DNA of 64,000 bases from JAPPHA01 sp963662815 (GCA_963662815.2 CAXXWA010000010.1:137220-201219), one strand, 5' to 3'. Counted from the stretch's first letter, positions 35,702 through 45,990 are shown. A program made the numbers and translations. Notes: a model not told the origin generated them from the letters alone.

Positions 35702-38195
35702 CAGACGTCCTGACCTCGGGATTGCGATCTGACGGCGCGGGCTGCGCTTTTTTCAGGAAAATCAACGGTTTTCCCGCACATTTCGCTTGACGGCATGGCC
35801 GAAGGGATTACAATATGTCCTGATGCCTGTTTTCGGGATTCCGCTCGCATGAACACCCTTGCCATGAACCCCGCAGACGCCGTCCGGATCGGCGCCTCCT
35901 GCTTCTCCTTCGCGTCCGGCGACGGACGGACCGCCTGCTTCTCCAACCTCGAGCCCTTCGACTGCCACGACGAGAGCGACCGCCCGGCGATGCTGCTGCG
36001 GATCGCCAGGTTCGCAAGGCACGGCATCCCCCGGAAGGACCTGCAGGACGCGTTCGGCGTCGGACGCGCGACGGTCCAGCGGGCCGTCAGGAAGCTCCGG
36101 GACAGGGGCGAGGCGGCGTTCCGCGAGCCGCGGAAGGGGCGCGGCACGAGCGCCATCGCCGGCGAGACGGCGGCGGAGGCGGAGCGTCTCCTGGCCTCGG
36201 GAATGCGGATTGCCGCGGTTGCGCGGGAACTCGGGATCGCGCCCGCGACGCTCTGCCACAACTGCCGGAAGGGCTTCATCGCCTGTCCGGACGCCGGGAC
36301 GGAAGCGCCGGAGGCCGGCGAGACGGAGGAGGCTTCGGCGGAGACGGAGGCCGGGACGGAGGAGGCGGAAGGTGCCGGGACGGCGGACCCGCTCGGCCGC
36401 AGCGCCCGCGACCGGCGCGACCGGGAGGCGCCGATGGGCCGGGCCGCCCGCGACAGCGCGGGCCGCGTCGCGGCCTCGGCGGGGGCGATGGATGAGGCGC
36501 GGCCGCGCTTCGACGAGCCGCTGTCGGCGGTGGCCTGCGGCGGCGTCCTGGCCGCGCTGCCGGCGCTGCTGGAGGAGGGGCTCCTGCAGCACGCGGACAG
36601 GTTCCTGGCGCTGCCGAAGGGATGCTGCGGGCTGACGAGCACGCTTCTCCTGCTCGCGTTCCTGTTCATGGCGAGGGTCCGCAACCCCGAGGCGCTGCGC
36701 CACGAGGCGCCGGGGGAATGGGGCGCGGTCCCGGGGCTGGACCGCTGCCCGGAGGCCAGGACGCTGCGGCGCAAGATCCGGGCGCTCGCGGCGGACGAGC
36801 GGCGCGTGAAGGGCTGGCAGGACGCGCTGGCGCGGGACTGGATGGCCGACGGCGGCGACACGGTCGCCACGCTCTCGGTGGACGGGCACGTGAAGGTCTG
36901 CGCCGGCCGGAAGGGACGGCTTCCGAAGCACTTCGTGTCGCGGCAGAAGCTCTGCCTGCCGGCCTCGACGAGCTGCCGGGTCAACGCGCTCGGCGGCAGG
37001 CCGCTCTTGTGCCTGCACAAGGACCTCGACCCCGGCATGGCGAAGGCGCTGGAGCGCGACGTGCTTCCGGCGCTGGAGCGGCTGGGCCTGCCGGGGCCGG
37101 ACGCCCCCGATCTGGCGGCCGATGCATCCGCGCGACCGGCGCTGACGCTGGTCTTCGACCGGGAGGGATGGAGCCCGGCGCTGTTCAGGCGCCTCGCCCG
37201 CCGCGGCATCGCGGTGATCGCCCGGCACAAGGGCTTCAAGGGCGAGGACTGGCCGGAGGAGGAGTTCCGCGCCGTCGAGACGCCGATCCGCGGCCCCGGC
37301 GGCGTCCGGGCCGCCGGAGCGCGCCTCGCCGAGAGGCGGATCCGCCTGAAGGACGGGCCGGAGGTGCGCCAGATCCGCCGCCTTCCTGACACCGGCCGGC
37401 AGGTTCCGCTCGCGGCCACGGACTTCGGCGTGCCGATGGAGCGGGCCGCGGGCGCGCTGTTCTCGCGCTGGGCGCAGGAGAGCTTCTTCAAGCACATGCG
37501 CGGGGAGTTCAACCTGGACGGGCTTCCGGTCCACGGCCTGGCCGACCCGGATCCCGACGCGCGCGTCGTCAACCCGGCCCGGCGCGAGCTGGAACGCCGG
37601 ATCGGCCGCCTGCGGAACAGGCTCGGCACGCTGCGCAACCGCGCCGCGGACCTGCTCCGGGGCGCGCCCTCGGCCGCGGCCGCCAGGTCCGCCGAAAGGC
37701 TCAAGGCCGAGATCGGGACGCTCGACGCCGAGCGCGAGGCGCTCAAGCTGCAGCGCAGGGAGGTGCCCGGGCACGTCAGGGTCGCGGAACTCGGAGAGGG
37801 CGAGATGCTCGACGCGCTGCCCTCCCGCGAAAGGCTGCTCCTCGACCTGATCCGGATGATCGCCTGCCGGGCGGAGACCAGGATGATGCCCCCCGTCGCG
37901 CAGGCCCAGGGCGTCAGGCAGCGTCCGCGGCGTCCCCTCGCGGAGCTGTTCAGGTCGGAGGCGGACATCATCCCCGAACCGGAGAGCGGCATCCTGCGGG
38001 TGCGCATCCTCGGGACCGCCGGCAACGCCGGCGACGCGGCCATCGCCGGGCTGCTCGACGAGCTCGGCCGGACCGGCACGATCTTCCCGGGAACCGGCCT
38101 GCGCATGGTCTGCGAACTGCCCGAAGCCGCACGGACCACCGGGAAAGAGGCATCATTTTCATTGTAGGAAATCCCATCCGAGGTCAGGACGTCTG
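35702..38195 (+). mobile_element. Unclassified 2.5 kb insertion sequence with perfect ends
   Basis: It has 18-base perfect inverted repeats (CAGACGTCCTGACCTCGG and its complement) at 35702-35719 and 38178-38195. A 5-base direct repeat AACTT lies at 35697-35701 and 38196-38200. One long plus-strand gene fills it. Perfect repeats and duplication suggest a recent insertion. I could not place it in a named IS family from sequence alone. Confidence 0.88.
35849..38167 (+). CDS. Large DDE-type transposase with N-terminal helix-turn-helix, unassigned family
   Basis: About 772 residues from ATG 35849 (MNTLAMNPADAVRIG); an in-frame ATG at 35795 is possible. N-terminal HTH (GIPRKDLQDAFGVGRATVQR and a second one AAVARELGIAPATLC), then an acidic Ala/Glu-rich linker (about residues 135-190). 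The catalytic core follows: LSVDGHVKVC (first D), LVFDREGWSP (second D), and FSRWAQESFFKHMRGEFNLD (E). A long coiled coil comes after (about 610-680: LERRIGRLRNRLGTLRNR). The W-A-Q-E-x-F-F-K-H-M block resembles a group of large IS4-superfamily-like transposases, but assignment is open. No frameshift was seen. Confidence 0.75.
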   Translation: MNTLAMNPADAVRIGASCFSFASGDGRTACFSNLEPFDCHDESDRPAMLLRIARFARHGIPRKDLQDAFGVGRATVQRAVRKLRDRGEAAFREPRKGRGTSAIAGETAAEAERLLASGMRIAAVARELGIAPATLCHNCRKGFIACPDAGTEAPEAGETEEASAETEAGTEEAEGAGTADPLGRSARDRRDREAPMGRAARDSAGRVAASAGAMDEARPRFDEPLSAVACGGVLAALPALLEEGLLQHADRFLALPKGCCGLTSTLLLLAFLFMARVRNPEALRHEAPGEWGAVPGLDRCPEARTLRRKIRALAADERRVKGWQDALARDWMADGGDTVATLSVDGHVKVCAGRKGRLPKHFVSRQKLCLPASTSCRVNALGGRPLLCLHKDLDPGMAKALERDVLPALERLGLPGPDAPDLAADASARPALTLVFDREGWSPALFRRLARRGIAVIARHKGFKGEDWPEEEFRAVETPIRGPGGVRAAGARLAERRIRLKDGPEVRQIRRLPDTGRQVPLAATDFGVPMERAAGALFSRWAQESFFKHMRGEFNLDGLPVHGLADPDPDARVVNPARRELERRIGRLRNRLGTLRNRAADLLRGAPSAAAARSAERLKAEIGTLDAEREALKLQRREVPGHVRVAELGEGEMLDALPSRERLLLDLIRMIACRAETRMMPPVAQAQGVRQRPRRPLAELFRSEADIIPEPESGILRVRILGTAGNAGDAAIAGLLDELGRTGTIFPGTGLRMVCELPEAARTTGKEASFSL

Positions 38196-38200
38196 AACTT

Positions 38201-38636
38201 CCGGCGCCGCGCGGATCGTGGCAGTTTCCCCTTCGGAGCGAGTGATCGTGTTCTCAGCGGAATGTGCCACCAATTGCTCCCCTGTTCCGGGGCAGGTAGC
38301 TTCGCATCGGTGGCTCGGCTCCCTGCCTCCATCGCGACAGTCTCGATCAAGTCGCAGATCTCGACCCGCCACAACCAGGGTCATGGTGTCTGCTGACCCG
38401 CAAGAACGCACCGCACCGGATCCGGATGCTCTGGGAATGCGGGCGCATGCCGCCATCGATCGAGATCGCTCCCAGGCCAGAGACCGCGCACTGGCGGACT
38501 GACTGCGCCTTTCCGTCGGGGACCGCACGCAGTGGATTCGATGCCGGGCAATAGTCGGGGCTGCCCGAACCGTCGATCCGTCGCCGCGGACGTCTGACTC
38601 GTTTTTCGCAGCTCGATTCCGCAAACGGAATCGCCC
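38201..38636. other. Gap between the 2.5 kb element and IS66-type debris
   Basis: About 430 bases. The left 60 bases are the other half of the minus-strand fragment split by the 2.5 kb element. The remainder has short frames with no family I recognise, and may be old mobile-element debris. Confidence 0.35.
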
Positions 38637-38841
38637 GTAATAGGGGCAACTTTCCGGGAATTGCCGCCGGGCCCGAGGGGGCGTGTCAGGCCGCAGCGCG
38701 CTGCCTGACGAGGTCGGCAAGCCTCGGCACGTCGGGAGCGCCTGCTACGCCGAGGCGGCTCCTCGGGCAGTCCCGGCACGGCACGCCGAGCTTCCTGCAG
38801 GTCTTCTTCGCTCCGATGCAGGCATCGCGCGCCGTCCGCCC
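38637..38841 (-). mobile_element. 3' end remnant of the single-gene IS66-like element
   Basis: It begins with GTAATAGGGGCAACTTTCCG, the terminal repeat of the full element at 58754-60603, and runs through the transposase stop into the last 50 or so codons (minus strand). Similarity ends at 38841, where the next IS66 element begins. The remnant shows a second past insertion of this element type. Confidence 0.8.
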
Positions 38842-39023
38842 GTAAGCGGGTAAACGGCGACGTCTGTTGACTTCCTGGTTTCCGGCATCGTCGCGGGGGC
38901 GGAGCCCGGTCGGGCGGCCCGAGGTTCAGGACCTGTCCCTGCCGCGCCTGTTTTTCGGTTTGACATCATGGGCCGTGCGCCGCAGCGATCGGCTGTCCGG
39001 CGCGAACCGCTTCGGAGGCGGCA

Positions 39024-39688
39024 ATGGCGGCATGGCTCGGGTCCAAGGCCGCGACCGGTCTCTCGCAGGCCATCGTCAGCTGCATGCCCCCGCATCACGC
39101 ATATGTCGAGACGCATCCCGGGGGCGGCGCCATCATGAAGCGCAAGCCGCCGGCGCTGCGCAACATCGGCATCGACCCCGACCGCCGGTCGATCGACAGC
39201 TTCCGCTGCGGCCATCCGGTCGAGCTCCGCCACGGCTGCGCCCGCGCGTTCCTGTCCGGCTTCGACTTCGACGGCCGCGAACCGGCCTGCCGCGACCCGC
39301 CCTGCGCGCGGTCGACGCGCAGGCCGCAGCGGCGCTGCCGCCACGACTGCGCGGACGCCGACCATGTGGAGCTCCTCGCCATCCTGAAGTCGCTGCCCTG
39401 CCAGGTCATGATCTCCGGCCATCCCTCGGCGCCCTGCGACGAGCATCTTCCGGACTGGCGCTCGCTGGAGGTCCGGGCCGGCAGCCAGTCCTGCGTGGCG
39501 GCGGAGAAGCTCCGGTCGACTTCCCGCCGGGGCGGGTGCGCCGGCACGCCTTCGCCGGGCGGAACTTCACGCATCGCCGGGCGGTCGGGCGCAAGGCCGC
39601 GGGCCGGGGCCGGCGCTGCGCGGCGATGCCGCCGGGCGGGCGGCTGGCGGTGCCGGCGGCGATCATGGCGGCGGAGGCGGAGGCATGA
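39024..39688 (+). pseudogene. DNA adenine methylase (D12 class) carried by IS66, inactive
   Basis: MAAWLGSKAATGLSQAIVSC, HHAYVETHPGGGAIMKRKPP and ALRNIGIDPDRRSID match the SAM-binding N-terminus of D12-class N6-adenine methylases. The catalytic motif, normally DPPY, reads CRDPPCARSTR, so the essential tyrosine is lost. A frameshift near 39515 moves the end into the next frame (DFPPGRVRRHAFAGRNFTHR). The gene ends MAAEAEA with its TGA overlapping the ATG of tnpC (ATGAGC), so the two were translationally coupled. Confidence 0.72.
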
Positions 39689-41390
39689 GCGGGATCGACC
39701 CGTCCGACCCGGATGCGGTCCGCCGCCGGCTCGACGGGCTCCGTTCGGAGTTCGCGGGGCCGGGCCCGGGCGGCGGTCTTCTCCGGAGCGCCGCCGCCCT
39801 GTTCAGGGAGCTGTTCGGGCTTGCCGGGACGCTGGCGGCGCTCGTCGGATCGCTGCAGGACAGGCTCGCGGAGGAGGCGGCGAAGACCGGCGCGCTTCGC
39901 GACCGGCCGGCACGCTGCGAGCGCCGGCAGCACGGCCGGAGCTCGGAGAGGCATCCCGACATCGGGGGCGGGTCCGACGCCGGCGCGTCGCCGGATGCCG
40001 GGGAGGACGGGCTCGGAGCCGAAGCGAAGGCCGGGAAGAAGCCCCGGGGCGGAGTCAGGGGGCGCAGGAAGGACCGCGGCGACGCCGTCGGCGGCTCCGG
40101 GCTGCGCTTCGGCCCCGATGCGACGGCGGTCGACATCGGCGCGATGCCGCCGGAGATCGAGGGGCTGGCGGCGGACGGGTTCGAGTCGTCTCCGAGCGCG
40201 CGTGCTGCAGGCCGGCGTCGGTGCCGATCCGCCACGTGGCGCCGCGCTGCCGCTGCAGGAAGGCGAAGACCGAATCCTCCGGCGCCCTGGTCTGCGCCCC
40301 GGCCGTCGAGGGGGTGTCCAGGAGCTCCTGCGTCGACGTCTCCTTCGTCGCCGGGATGCCGGGCGACAGGTTCGCCCGGCATCTCCCTCCTGCCGCCGGC
40401 ACCGGATGCCGGCCGGGAGCGGGACCGCCGCCAGCCGCAGGTCGACGGGCGGCCGGGCCGGTCGGGCGGTCCCGCTTCCGGGCCGGCGTTCGAGGCGCAG
40501 TGCCTCTCGGGTGCCGGAAGGCTCAGTCATCGTCATGGACGGGACGCCGGTGCGGGCCGGGCGCGATCCCGGCAATCCGGGAAGGATGAAGCAGTGCTGC
40601 CACTGGCCGGTGCCCGGCGACCGCGACGGGGCGGCGTTCCGCTTCGCGCCGTCCCGCGCCCGCCGCCATGTCAGGCAGTTCCTCGGCGACTTCGAGGGCA
40701 CGCCGGCCGTCGACGGCTGCGGGGCCTGTTCGGCGCATGCCGATGCGCGGGGCGAGACGGTCAGGCAGCGGAACTGCCGGCCGCGCGCCAGGCGCAGCTT
40801 CGAGGAGCAGCTTGACAGCCATCCGGCGCTGGCCGGGGAGGCGATGGCGACGGTCGGGGGCATGTGCGGGATCGAGAGGAAGTTCCGCTCCCGGCCGCCG
40901 CCGGAGCTCCCGGGGCGCGGCAAACCCGCACCCGGCCGCTGGCCGGCGCCTTCCGGCAGTGGCGCGGGCGGACGCTCGAGGATCCGGCGACGGCGCCGAA
41001 GCACCCGATCCGCAAGGCCGCCGTCTGCGCCGTCGAGCGCCGGCAGTCCCTCGGGGCGTTCCTCGACGACCCGATGGCGCCGATGGATTCCAATGGCGGC
41101 GGGCGCCAATTGCGCCGCATCAAGCTCGGGCAGAAGAGCCGGCTGTTTCCCGGACCGGGGCCGGCGGGCGCGACGCGGGCATCGCCGACAGCCTCGTCGC
41201 CGCCCGCTTCATGCAGGGGATCAGCCCCCTCGCGCATCCGGCAGACGTCCTGCAGCGCATCGACACCCGCCCGGCCGACCGGATCCGCGAACCGGCGCCG
41301 CGCCTGTGGAAGGAGCTCTTCGCCGACAGGCCGATGGCCGGCAGCGTCGATCCGGCCGTCGTGCGGGACCGCCCGGACCCGGACACCGCC
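39685..41390 (+). pseudogene. tnpC: IS66 transposase TnpC, several frameshifts
   Basis: It starts MSGIDPSDPDAVRRRLDGLR with a coiled N-terminal region (AALVGSLQDRLAEEA) and a basic linker. The frame then moves: VVSERACCRPASVPIRHVAP and VDVSFVAGMPGDRFARHLPP are the usual TnpC zinc-finger/linker region. VIVMDGTPVRAGRD and AAFRFAPSRARRHVRQFLGDF belong to the catalytic core. The end, HPADVLQRIDTRPADRIREP, is the IS66_C domain. At least three frame changes are needed to read it, so it is dead. It lies on the opposite strand to tnpA and tnpB. Confidence 0.75.
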
Positions 41391-41737
41391 CGGGGACCGT
41401 CGCAGCGCTTGCGCCGACGGCGGACGGCGGCGTCGATGCCGTCGATCAGCGCCGCCGGCCCGGTCGACGACAGTGCAGGCGCCGCTTGTCCGGTCGCCGG
41501 CGGCGGGGCGAACAGGCCCTGCTCCAGGCGCTTCGACCAGAGGAGGAAGCCGCCCCGCTCGAAGCCGGGGACCTTGATCAGGGTGCGGCGCCGGCTGGCG
41601 AACAATTGCCATCGGTCGCCGGCCGGGTCGCGCCCGAGACGGGTCGCGACCAGCGCGCACAGCCCGTCGAAGCTGCGCCGCATGTCGGCCGGCTCCGTCG
41701 ACAGCCGGATGCCGCCCCGCGGCCAGCCGCCGAGCAT
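41120..41737 (-). CDS. tnpB: IS66 accessory protein TnpB (frame extends past the family end)
   Basis: MLGGWPRGGIRLSTEPADMR, RSFDGLCALVATRLGRDPAG and GFLLWSKRLEQGLFAPP match TnpB (IS66 Orf2), which is required with TnpA for transposition in classical IS66 elements. Family similarity ends near 41390; the frame then continues without a stop to 41120, antisense to the end of tnpC, so the normal stop was lost. Start ATG 41737 overlaps the tnpA stop (TGATG-type coupling). Confidence 0.7.
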   Translation of the reverse strand: MLGGWPRGGIRLSTEPADMRRSFDGLCALVATRLGRDPAGDRWQLFASRRRTLIKVPGFERGGFLLWSKRLEQGLFAPPPATGQAAPALSSTGPAALIDGIDAAVRRRRKRCDGPRAVSGSGRSRTTAGSTLPAIGLSAKSSFHRRGAGSRIRSAGRVSMRCRTSAGCARGLIPCMKRAATRLSAMPASRPPAPVRETAGSSARA

Positions 41738-42021
41738 CACGGCCGCCGGACGCGCAGGACGACACCGTCGCCCGGCCCGGGCCCGACGTCCCGGCCGGAC
41801 GCCGCAGGCGGCGCGATCTCGACGAAGCCGGCGCCTGCGCCGGTCCGGCCGAGACGGCTCCGCCGGCTCCCGAAGGTCTTCGGCGACAGCCCGCGGGACG
41901 CGCAGAACTCCCGCCGCGACATCCCCGAACGCTCGAAGTCCGCCATGATGGCGCTCCGCCCGGCCGCGCTGCGCACCACCGGCGCGGGACGGGAGCCGGA
42001 CGAACCGTTCAAGCCCGGCAT
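41737..42021 (-). CDS. tnpA: IS66 accessory protein TnpA
   Basis: This protein has 94 residues. DFERSGMSRREFCASRGLSP and KTFGSRRSRLG match the helix-turn-helix of IS66 TnpA. The tail ends DGVVLRVRRP. It reads inward from the right inverted repeat, as in classical IS66 elements, and is followed by tnpB on the same strand. It is the least decayed gene of this element. Confidence 0.7.
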   Translation of the reverse strand: MPGLNGSSGSRPAPVVRSAAGRSAIMADFERSGMSRREFCASRGLSPKTFGSRRSRLGRTGAGAGFVEIAPPAASGRDVGPGPGDGVVLRVRRP

Positions 42022-42115
42022 TGCAACATCCTCCGATCATTGATGAATGACCGGAAGCATCCCGACCCGACCCGCGCGCGGGCAACCGAATTGTCAGACG
42101 CCGTCGTTTACCCGC

Positions 42116-42776
42116 TTACGTCTGCTCGCCGGGCAGCTGCCGGGACAGCCCGGCGACCAGGTCCTCGACGTCCTTGTCGGACTTGCAGCGATGCTCGCCG
42201 GTCCGGAAGCGTCGCACCTCGATCTCGGTGTGGTCGCCGCCGCGCCAGTGCAGCAGCAGGTGCACTGTCTCCTCCCGCAGGCTGGCGGTGATGTCCGCCA
42301 GCGCTGCGCGCAGGACGTTCCTGCGCAGCTGGGGCGTCGCGTCCTCGTGCGACCATGCGCTCGCCAGGTCGGCTCCCAGCGCCAGCCAGGCGTCGCGGTC
42401 GGCGGAACCCGCCTGCCGCGTCTCGCGGGCCGCCTCGAGCTCCCGAAGCCGCTCCTCGCGCTCGGAGACCTCGGCCAGGCACGCCTCCCAGCGCGCCGCC
42501 AGGTTGTGGAGGATGTTGCTGTTGGCAGGATCGACCGCGTCGAACTGCGCCTGCGCGCGCCCGGCCCTGTAGCGGGCCTCCTCCAGCGCCGAGGCGGCGA
42601 GCCTGATCCGGGCCGACGCATCGTCGCCGCGCCGGTCGAACGCCTCCAGCGCGGCGGCCACGCCCAGGGGCTGCGCTGCCGCGAGGACGGCCGCGCCCGC
42701 CGCCGCGTCGGCCCGCACCCCGCCGAAGCCGATGCAGGTCGCGCCGCCCGTGCGCGACTCGCCCTCGCACTGGTGC
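42116..42776 (-). pseudogene. Serine recombinase, C-terminal part (3' half of a split gene)
   Basis: Codons for HQCEGESRTGGATCIGFGG (second half of the recombinase zinc ribbon) lead into VRADAAAGAAVLAAAQPLGV and the long coiled coil RETRQAGSADRDAW. The stop TAA falls in the IS66 end. With the N-terminal part at 55987-57045 it forms one 570-residue frame: the IS21 target duplication (CTGGTGC at 42770-42776, CCGGTGC at 55987-55993) marks the join and no base is missing. Confidence 0.88.
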
Positions 42777-42889
42777 TGTGGAATCGCGTTCAAAATTGAC
42801 CCGCTTTCGGGGTGATTCGCGTTCAAAATTGACCCACCCCTGATCCGATGAAAACGACTGCCTCGCAACAATTCAGCGAGGCAGGAGAG

Positions 42890-44272
42890 ATGGTGTCAGT
42901 GGAGACGATCGGCAGGATTCGGCGTGCGCGGCACGTTCAAGGGAAGTCCATTCGATCGATCGCGAAGTCGATGGGCGTGTCGCGCAACACGGTTCGCAAG
43001 GTGTTGCGCTCCGGGGAACCGGCGCCGAGGCAACGGCGTCCGGACCAGCCTCATCCGAAGCTCGGCGGCTTCATCCCGGAGCTCGAGCGGAAGCTGGAGG
43101 CCAACACCGACGAGGAGACAAAGCGGCGCGACCGCCCGGTCATGAAGCGGATCCGGGGGCAGCTCGCGGACCAGGGATGCGATGCGGGCTGCAGTGCCGT
43201 CTGCCGCTGCGCGGCCGCGTGGAAGCGGCGCCAGGGCGGCGGCGTGTCGGGCGCCCATGTTCCCCTGGCGTTCGAGCCCGGCGAGGCCTGCCGGTTCGAC
43301 CGGAGCCATGAACGGGCGGTCGTCGGCGGCACGACGGTGCGGCTCAGGGTGGCGCACATGCGCCTGTGCCACAGCCGCATGAGCTTCGTGCGGGCGCAAC
43401 CGCGCGAGACCCGGGAGATGGTTTTCGACGCCCGCAGCCGGGCGTTCCGGCTGTTCGGAGGTTCCTGCCGGCGCGGCATCCACGACAGCATGAAGACGGT
43501 GGTCGACGCCGTCTTCGCGGGGCGGACGCGGAAGTTCAACGCCCGTTTCCCGGAGATGTGCGGGCACTTCCTCGCGGGTCCGGCGGCATGCACGCCGAAT
43601 GCGGCGTGGGAGAAGGGCCGGGTCGAGAACCAGGTTGGCGACGTCCGCGAGCGGCTGTTCCGCGAGCCTCCGCGCCTTGACGGCCTCGACGGCCTGAACG
43701 GCCGGCTCGAGGAGAGCTGCCGCAGGCATGCGCGGGAGCATCCGCATCCCGACGACCCCGAGTTGACGGTCCGGGAGGCGTTCGCGCGCGAGGAGCGCCG
43801 CTGCCTGATTCCGTTTCCGGGGCCCTTCGACGGCCACCGCCCGCTGAGCCGGGGCGTCTCCGGGACCTGCCTCGCGCGCTTCGACGGCAACCGCTGCAGC
43901 GCCGAGGCGCGGGCGGCCCGGAAGGCGGCGGAGGCGTTCGCCCATGCGGACCGGGTCGATGTCCGCCTTGACGGCGAGCCGGTCGGCAGCCGCCCGCGCA
44001 GCTTCGATCGCGGCAGGACGGCCTGCGACCGGCTCCGCTGCGTGCCCGTGCTCGAGCGCAAGCCCGGCGCGCTGCGCAACGGCGCCCCGTTCCAGGGCGG
44101 GGCCCTGCCGGAAGCGCTCGGGGCGGTGAAGGACAGGCTTGGCGCCTTCGACGACGGCGATCGGCAGATGGCGCGGATCCTTGCCGCGGTGCCGGGGACG
44201 GGCTCGACGGGGCGTGCGCGGCCTGCGGCGACGCGCTGGAAGGCGGCGCCGTCTCCGCCGGCGCGGTCCTGA
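42890..44272 (+). pseudogene. istA: IS21 transposase IstA, frameshifted at the C-terminus
   Basis: MVSVETIGRIRRARHVQGKS starts an IS408-type HTH (SIRSIAKSMGVSRNTVRKVL). The rve core shows CRFDRSHERAVV (first D), GIHDSMKTVVDAVF (second D) and AAWEKGRVENQVGDVRERLF (E). The consensus W of F-D-W-S and the N of Y-D-N-M-K-T are replaced. Near 44200 the frame changes; the true C-terminus GAVSAGAVLNILSRRRD lies in the next frame. Probably inactive. Confidence 0.82.
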
Positions 44273-44423
44273 ACATCCTGTCGCGGCGGCGCGACCCCGG
44301 TCCGGCGCCACGGATCGAGCTTCCCGAGCGGCTTCGCCCGAGCGTCGAGCCGGAAGCCGGCCGCGGCCGCCATGACAGCCTGAGGGAGATCCCCGAACGG
44401 GACGCAGGGACATCCCGGAACCG

Positions 44424-45124
44424 ATGGGCACGCTCGGCCCGAGAGGCATGAAGGCCGCCTGCGACGAGGTGCTCGCCGACGCGTCCGGACGCGGCCATCC
44501 CCCGGAGCGGGTCCTCGGCACGCTGCTGAAGGCGGAGGTTGCGGACAGGAAGGCGCGCTCGATCAGGCATCAGCTGTCGGTCGCCAAGCTGCCGACGGCG
44601 AAGGAACTCGACGGCTTCGACTTCACGCAGAGCCTTGTCGAGGAGCGGCTGCTGCGCCAGCTCGCGGACGGTTCCTTCCTCGAGCCGCCGCGCAACGTCG
44701 TGGCGATCGGCGGAACCGGCACCGGCAAGAGCCATGTTGCCGTCGCGATCGCCAGGGCCTGCATCCGCCGCGGCGCCCGGGGCCGGTTCCTCGACGCTGT
44801 CGGGCTGGTCAATCTCCTGGAGCAGGAACGGCGCGACGGCCGCCGGGGCCGTCTCGCCGAGGCCATGCGCAGGCGGGACTTCATCATTCCGGACGAACTC
44901 GGCTGCCCGCCCTTCGCCCGCAGCGGAGGGCACCTCCTGTTCCGCTTCGTCTCCTGCCCCTGCGAGCACACGCCCCTGATCATCGCCGCCAATCTTCCGT
45001 TCAAGGAATGGGCCGACGTGTTCGGGGACCCGAGGATGCCCGCGGCGCTGCTCGACCGCCCGCCCATCACTGCGACATCATCGAGACCGGGAACGAGAGC
45101 CGGCGGTTCCGGCACCGCAGCTGA
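44424..45124 (+). pseudogene. istB: IS21 helper ATPase IstB, frameshifted near the end
   Basis: AAA+ protein that directs IstA to targets. Walker A IGGTGTGKSHVAVA, then FLDAVGLVNLLEQE, a Walker B position reading IIPDELGCPP (usually I-x-D-E-x-G), and EWADVFGDPRM. After LLDR the frame moves by one: HHCDIIETGNESRRFRHRS, the normal IstB end, is read in another frame and stops at 45124. The helper is therefore probably not functional. Confidence 0.82.
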
Positions 45125-45186
45125 ACGCCCGCCGCAGACGTGCGGGCAGGGTGGCGTGCAGCGCGACAATCAAGATGAGAGTCGCG

Positions 45187-45990
45187 TCATGGCGGCGGGA
45201 ACCGGCACGCTTCGTCTTCGGGCCGCCCGCTCCAGGCCGGCTCGCCCATCATCTCCCGCACCAGCAGGCCGTTCCAGTCCTCCCCCTCGACCGCCGGACG
45301 GCATCGGACGACCCGGGGATCGCTCCGGACGAGCCCGGCGGCCGCCGCATCCCCGGCCCGGTCGGCATCGCAGCCGCAGAGGATCCGACGCAGGCGCCAG
45401 CCATCCAGCCAGCGCGGCACCGACGTCGCGACGCCGGCGACGGACACCGCCGCGAGGCCGCCGCCGCATCCGGCCGACGGGAAGCTCCGCAGCGCCGGCA
45501 CCGACAGCGCGTCGATCGCGCTCTCGACGAGAACCGCCTGCTCCGGGGGAACGGTGTCCCACGCCATCCAGAACCCGCCCGACGCCTTCCGCGAGCCCGG
45601 CGCCATGCCCTTGAATGCGGCTGCGCCGCCGCGGCTCCCGAGGCCGGCGATCCCCGCCCCGGCCGCCGCGCCCGAAACGTTGCGGGAAACGAACACCGCG
45701 TTCCTCCGGCAGTCCGCGCAGGCCAGCCCGCGGGCGTGGCAGACTTGGAGAAGCATCCCGCCGATCCCGCGTTCCCTGACAGGGCGATCGCGCACCTCGG
45801 GCCACAGAGCCCGAGAGCGGGCCGGGAGCTCCAGCCGTCGCCGGCCCGCGGGAGGAGCCGCGCCGTCCCGGAGGTTGCAGGAGCGAAACCCCTGTGCTGA
45901 CAGGAAGCTGACGGCGTCGCGGAAACCGACCCCGTCGGCGTGCATCGCCAGGCTGATCGCCCCGCCACCGCCCGTCCCGGCCAAATGGTC
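45187..45990 (-). pseudogene. DUF3991/TOPRIM primase-like protein, C-terminal part of a split gene
   Basis: The frame continues the piece at 55681-55848: HLAGTGGGGAISLAMHADG (DUF3991 core, normally G-G-G-A-I-x-L). Then comes a zinc-binding-like CHARGLACADC. The TOPRIM segment follows, with VLVESAIDALSVPAL (Glu) and RILCGCDADRAGDAAA (DxD). Joined at the GTC duplication the protein has about 322 residues. Such proteins are usually plasmid or ICE-linked relaxase/primase partners. The stop lies about 60 bases from the end of istB, facing it. Confidence 0.8.

Larger units (their letters stand above)
38842..42119. mobile_element. IS66-family element with a methylase gene and convergent gene order, decayed
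   Basis: The ends GTAAGCGGGTAAACGGCG (left) and the complement of GTAAGCGGGTAAACGACG (right) are IS66-like inverted repeats beginning GTAAGC. Inside, from the left: methylase pseudogene and tnpC on plus, then tnpB and tnpA on minus. Flanks GTCCGCCC and GTCTGCTC could be an 8-base target duplication with two changes, but the left flank is another element, so this is weak. All large genes have frameshifts. Confidence 0.78.

Noticed and set aside
38834..42127. 8-base target duplication of the IS66 element (GTCCGCCC / GTCTGCTC)
   Set aside because: Only 6 of 8 bases agree, and the left flank belongs to another truncated element, so it is not used as proof.
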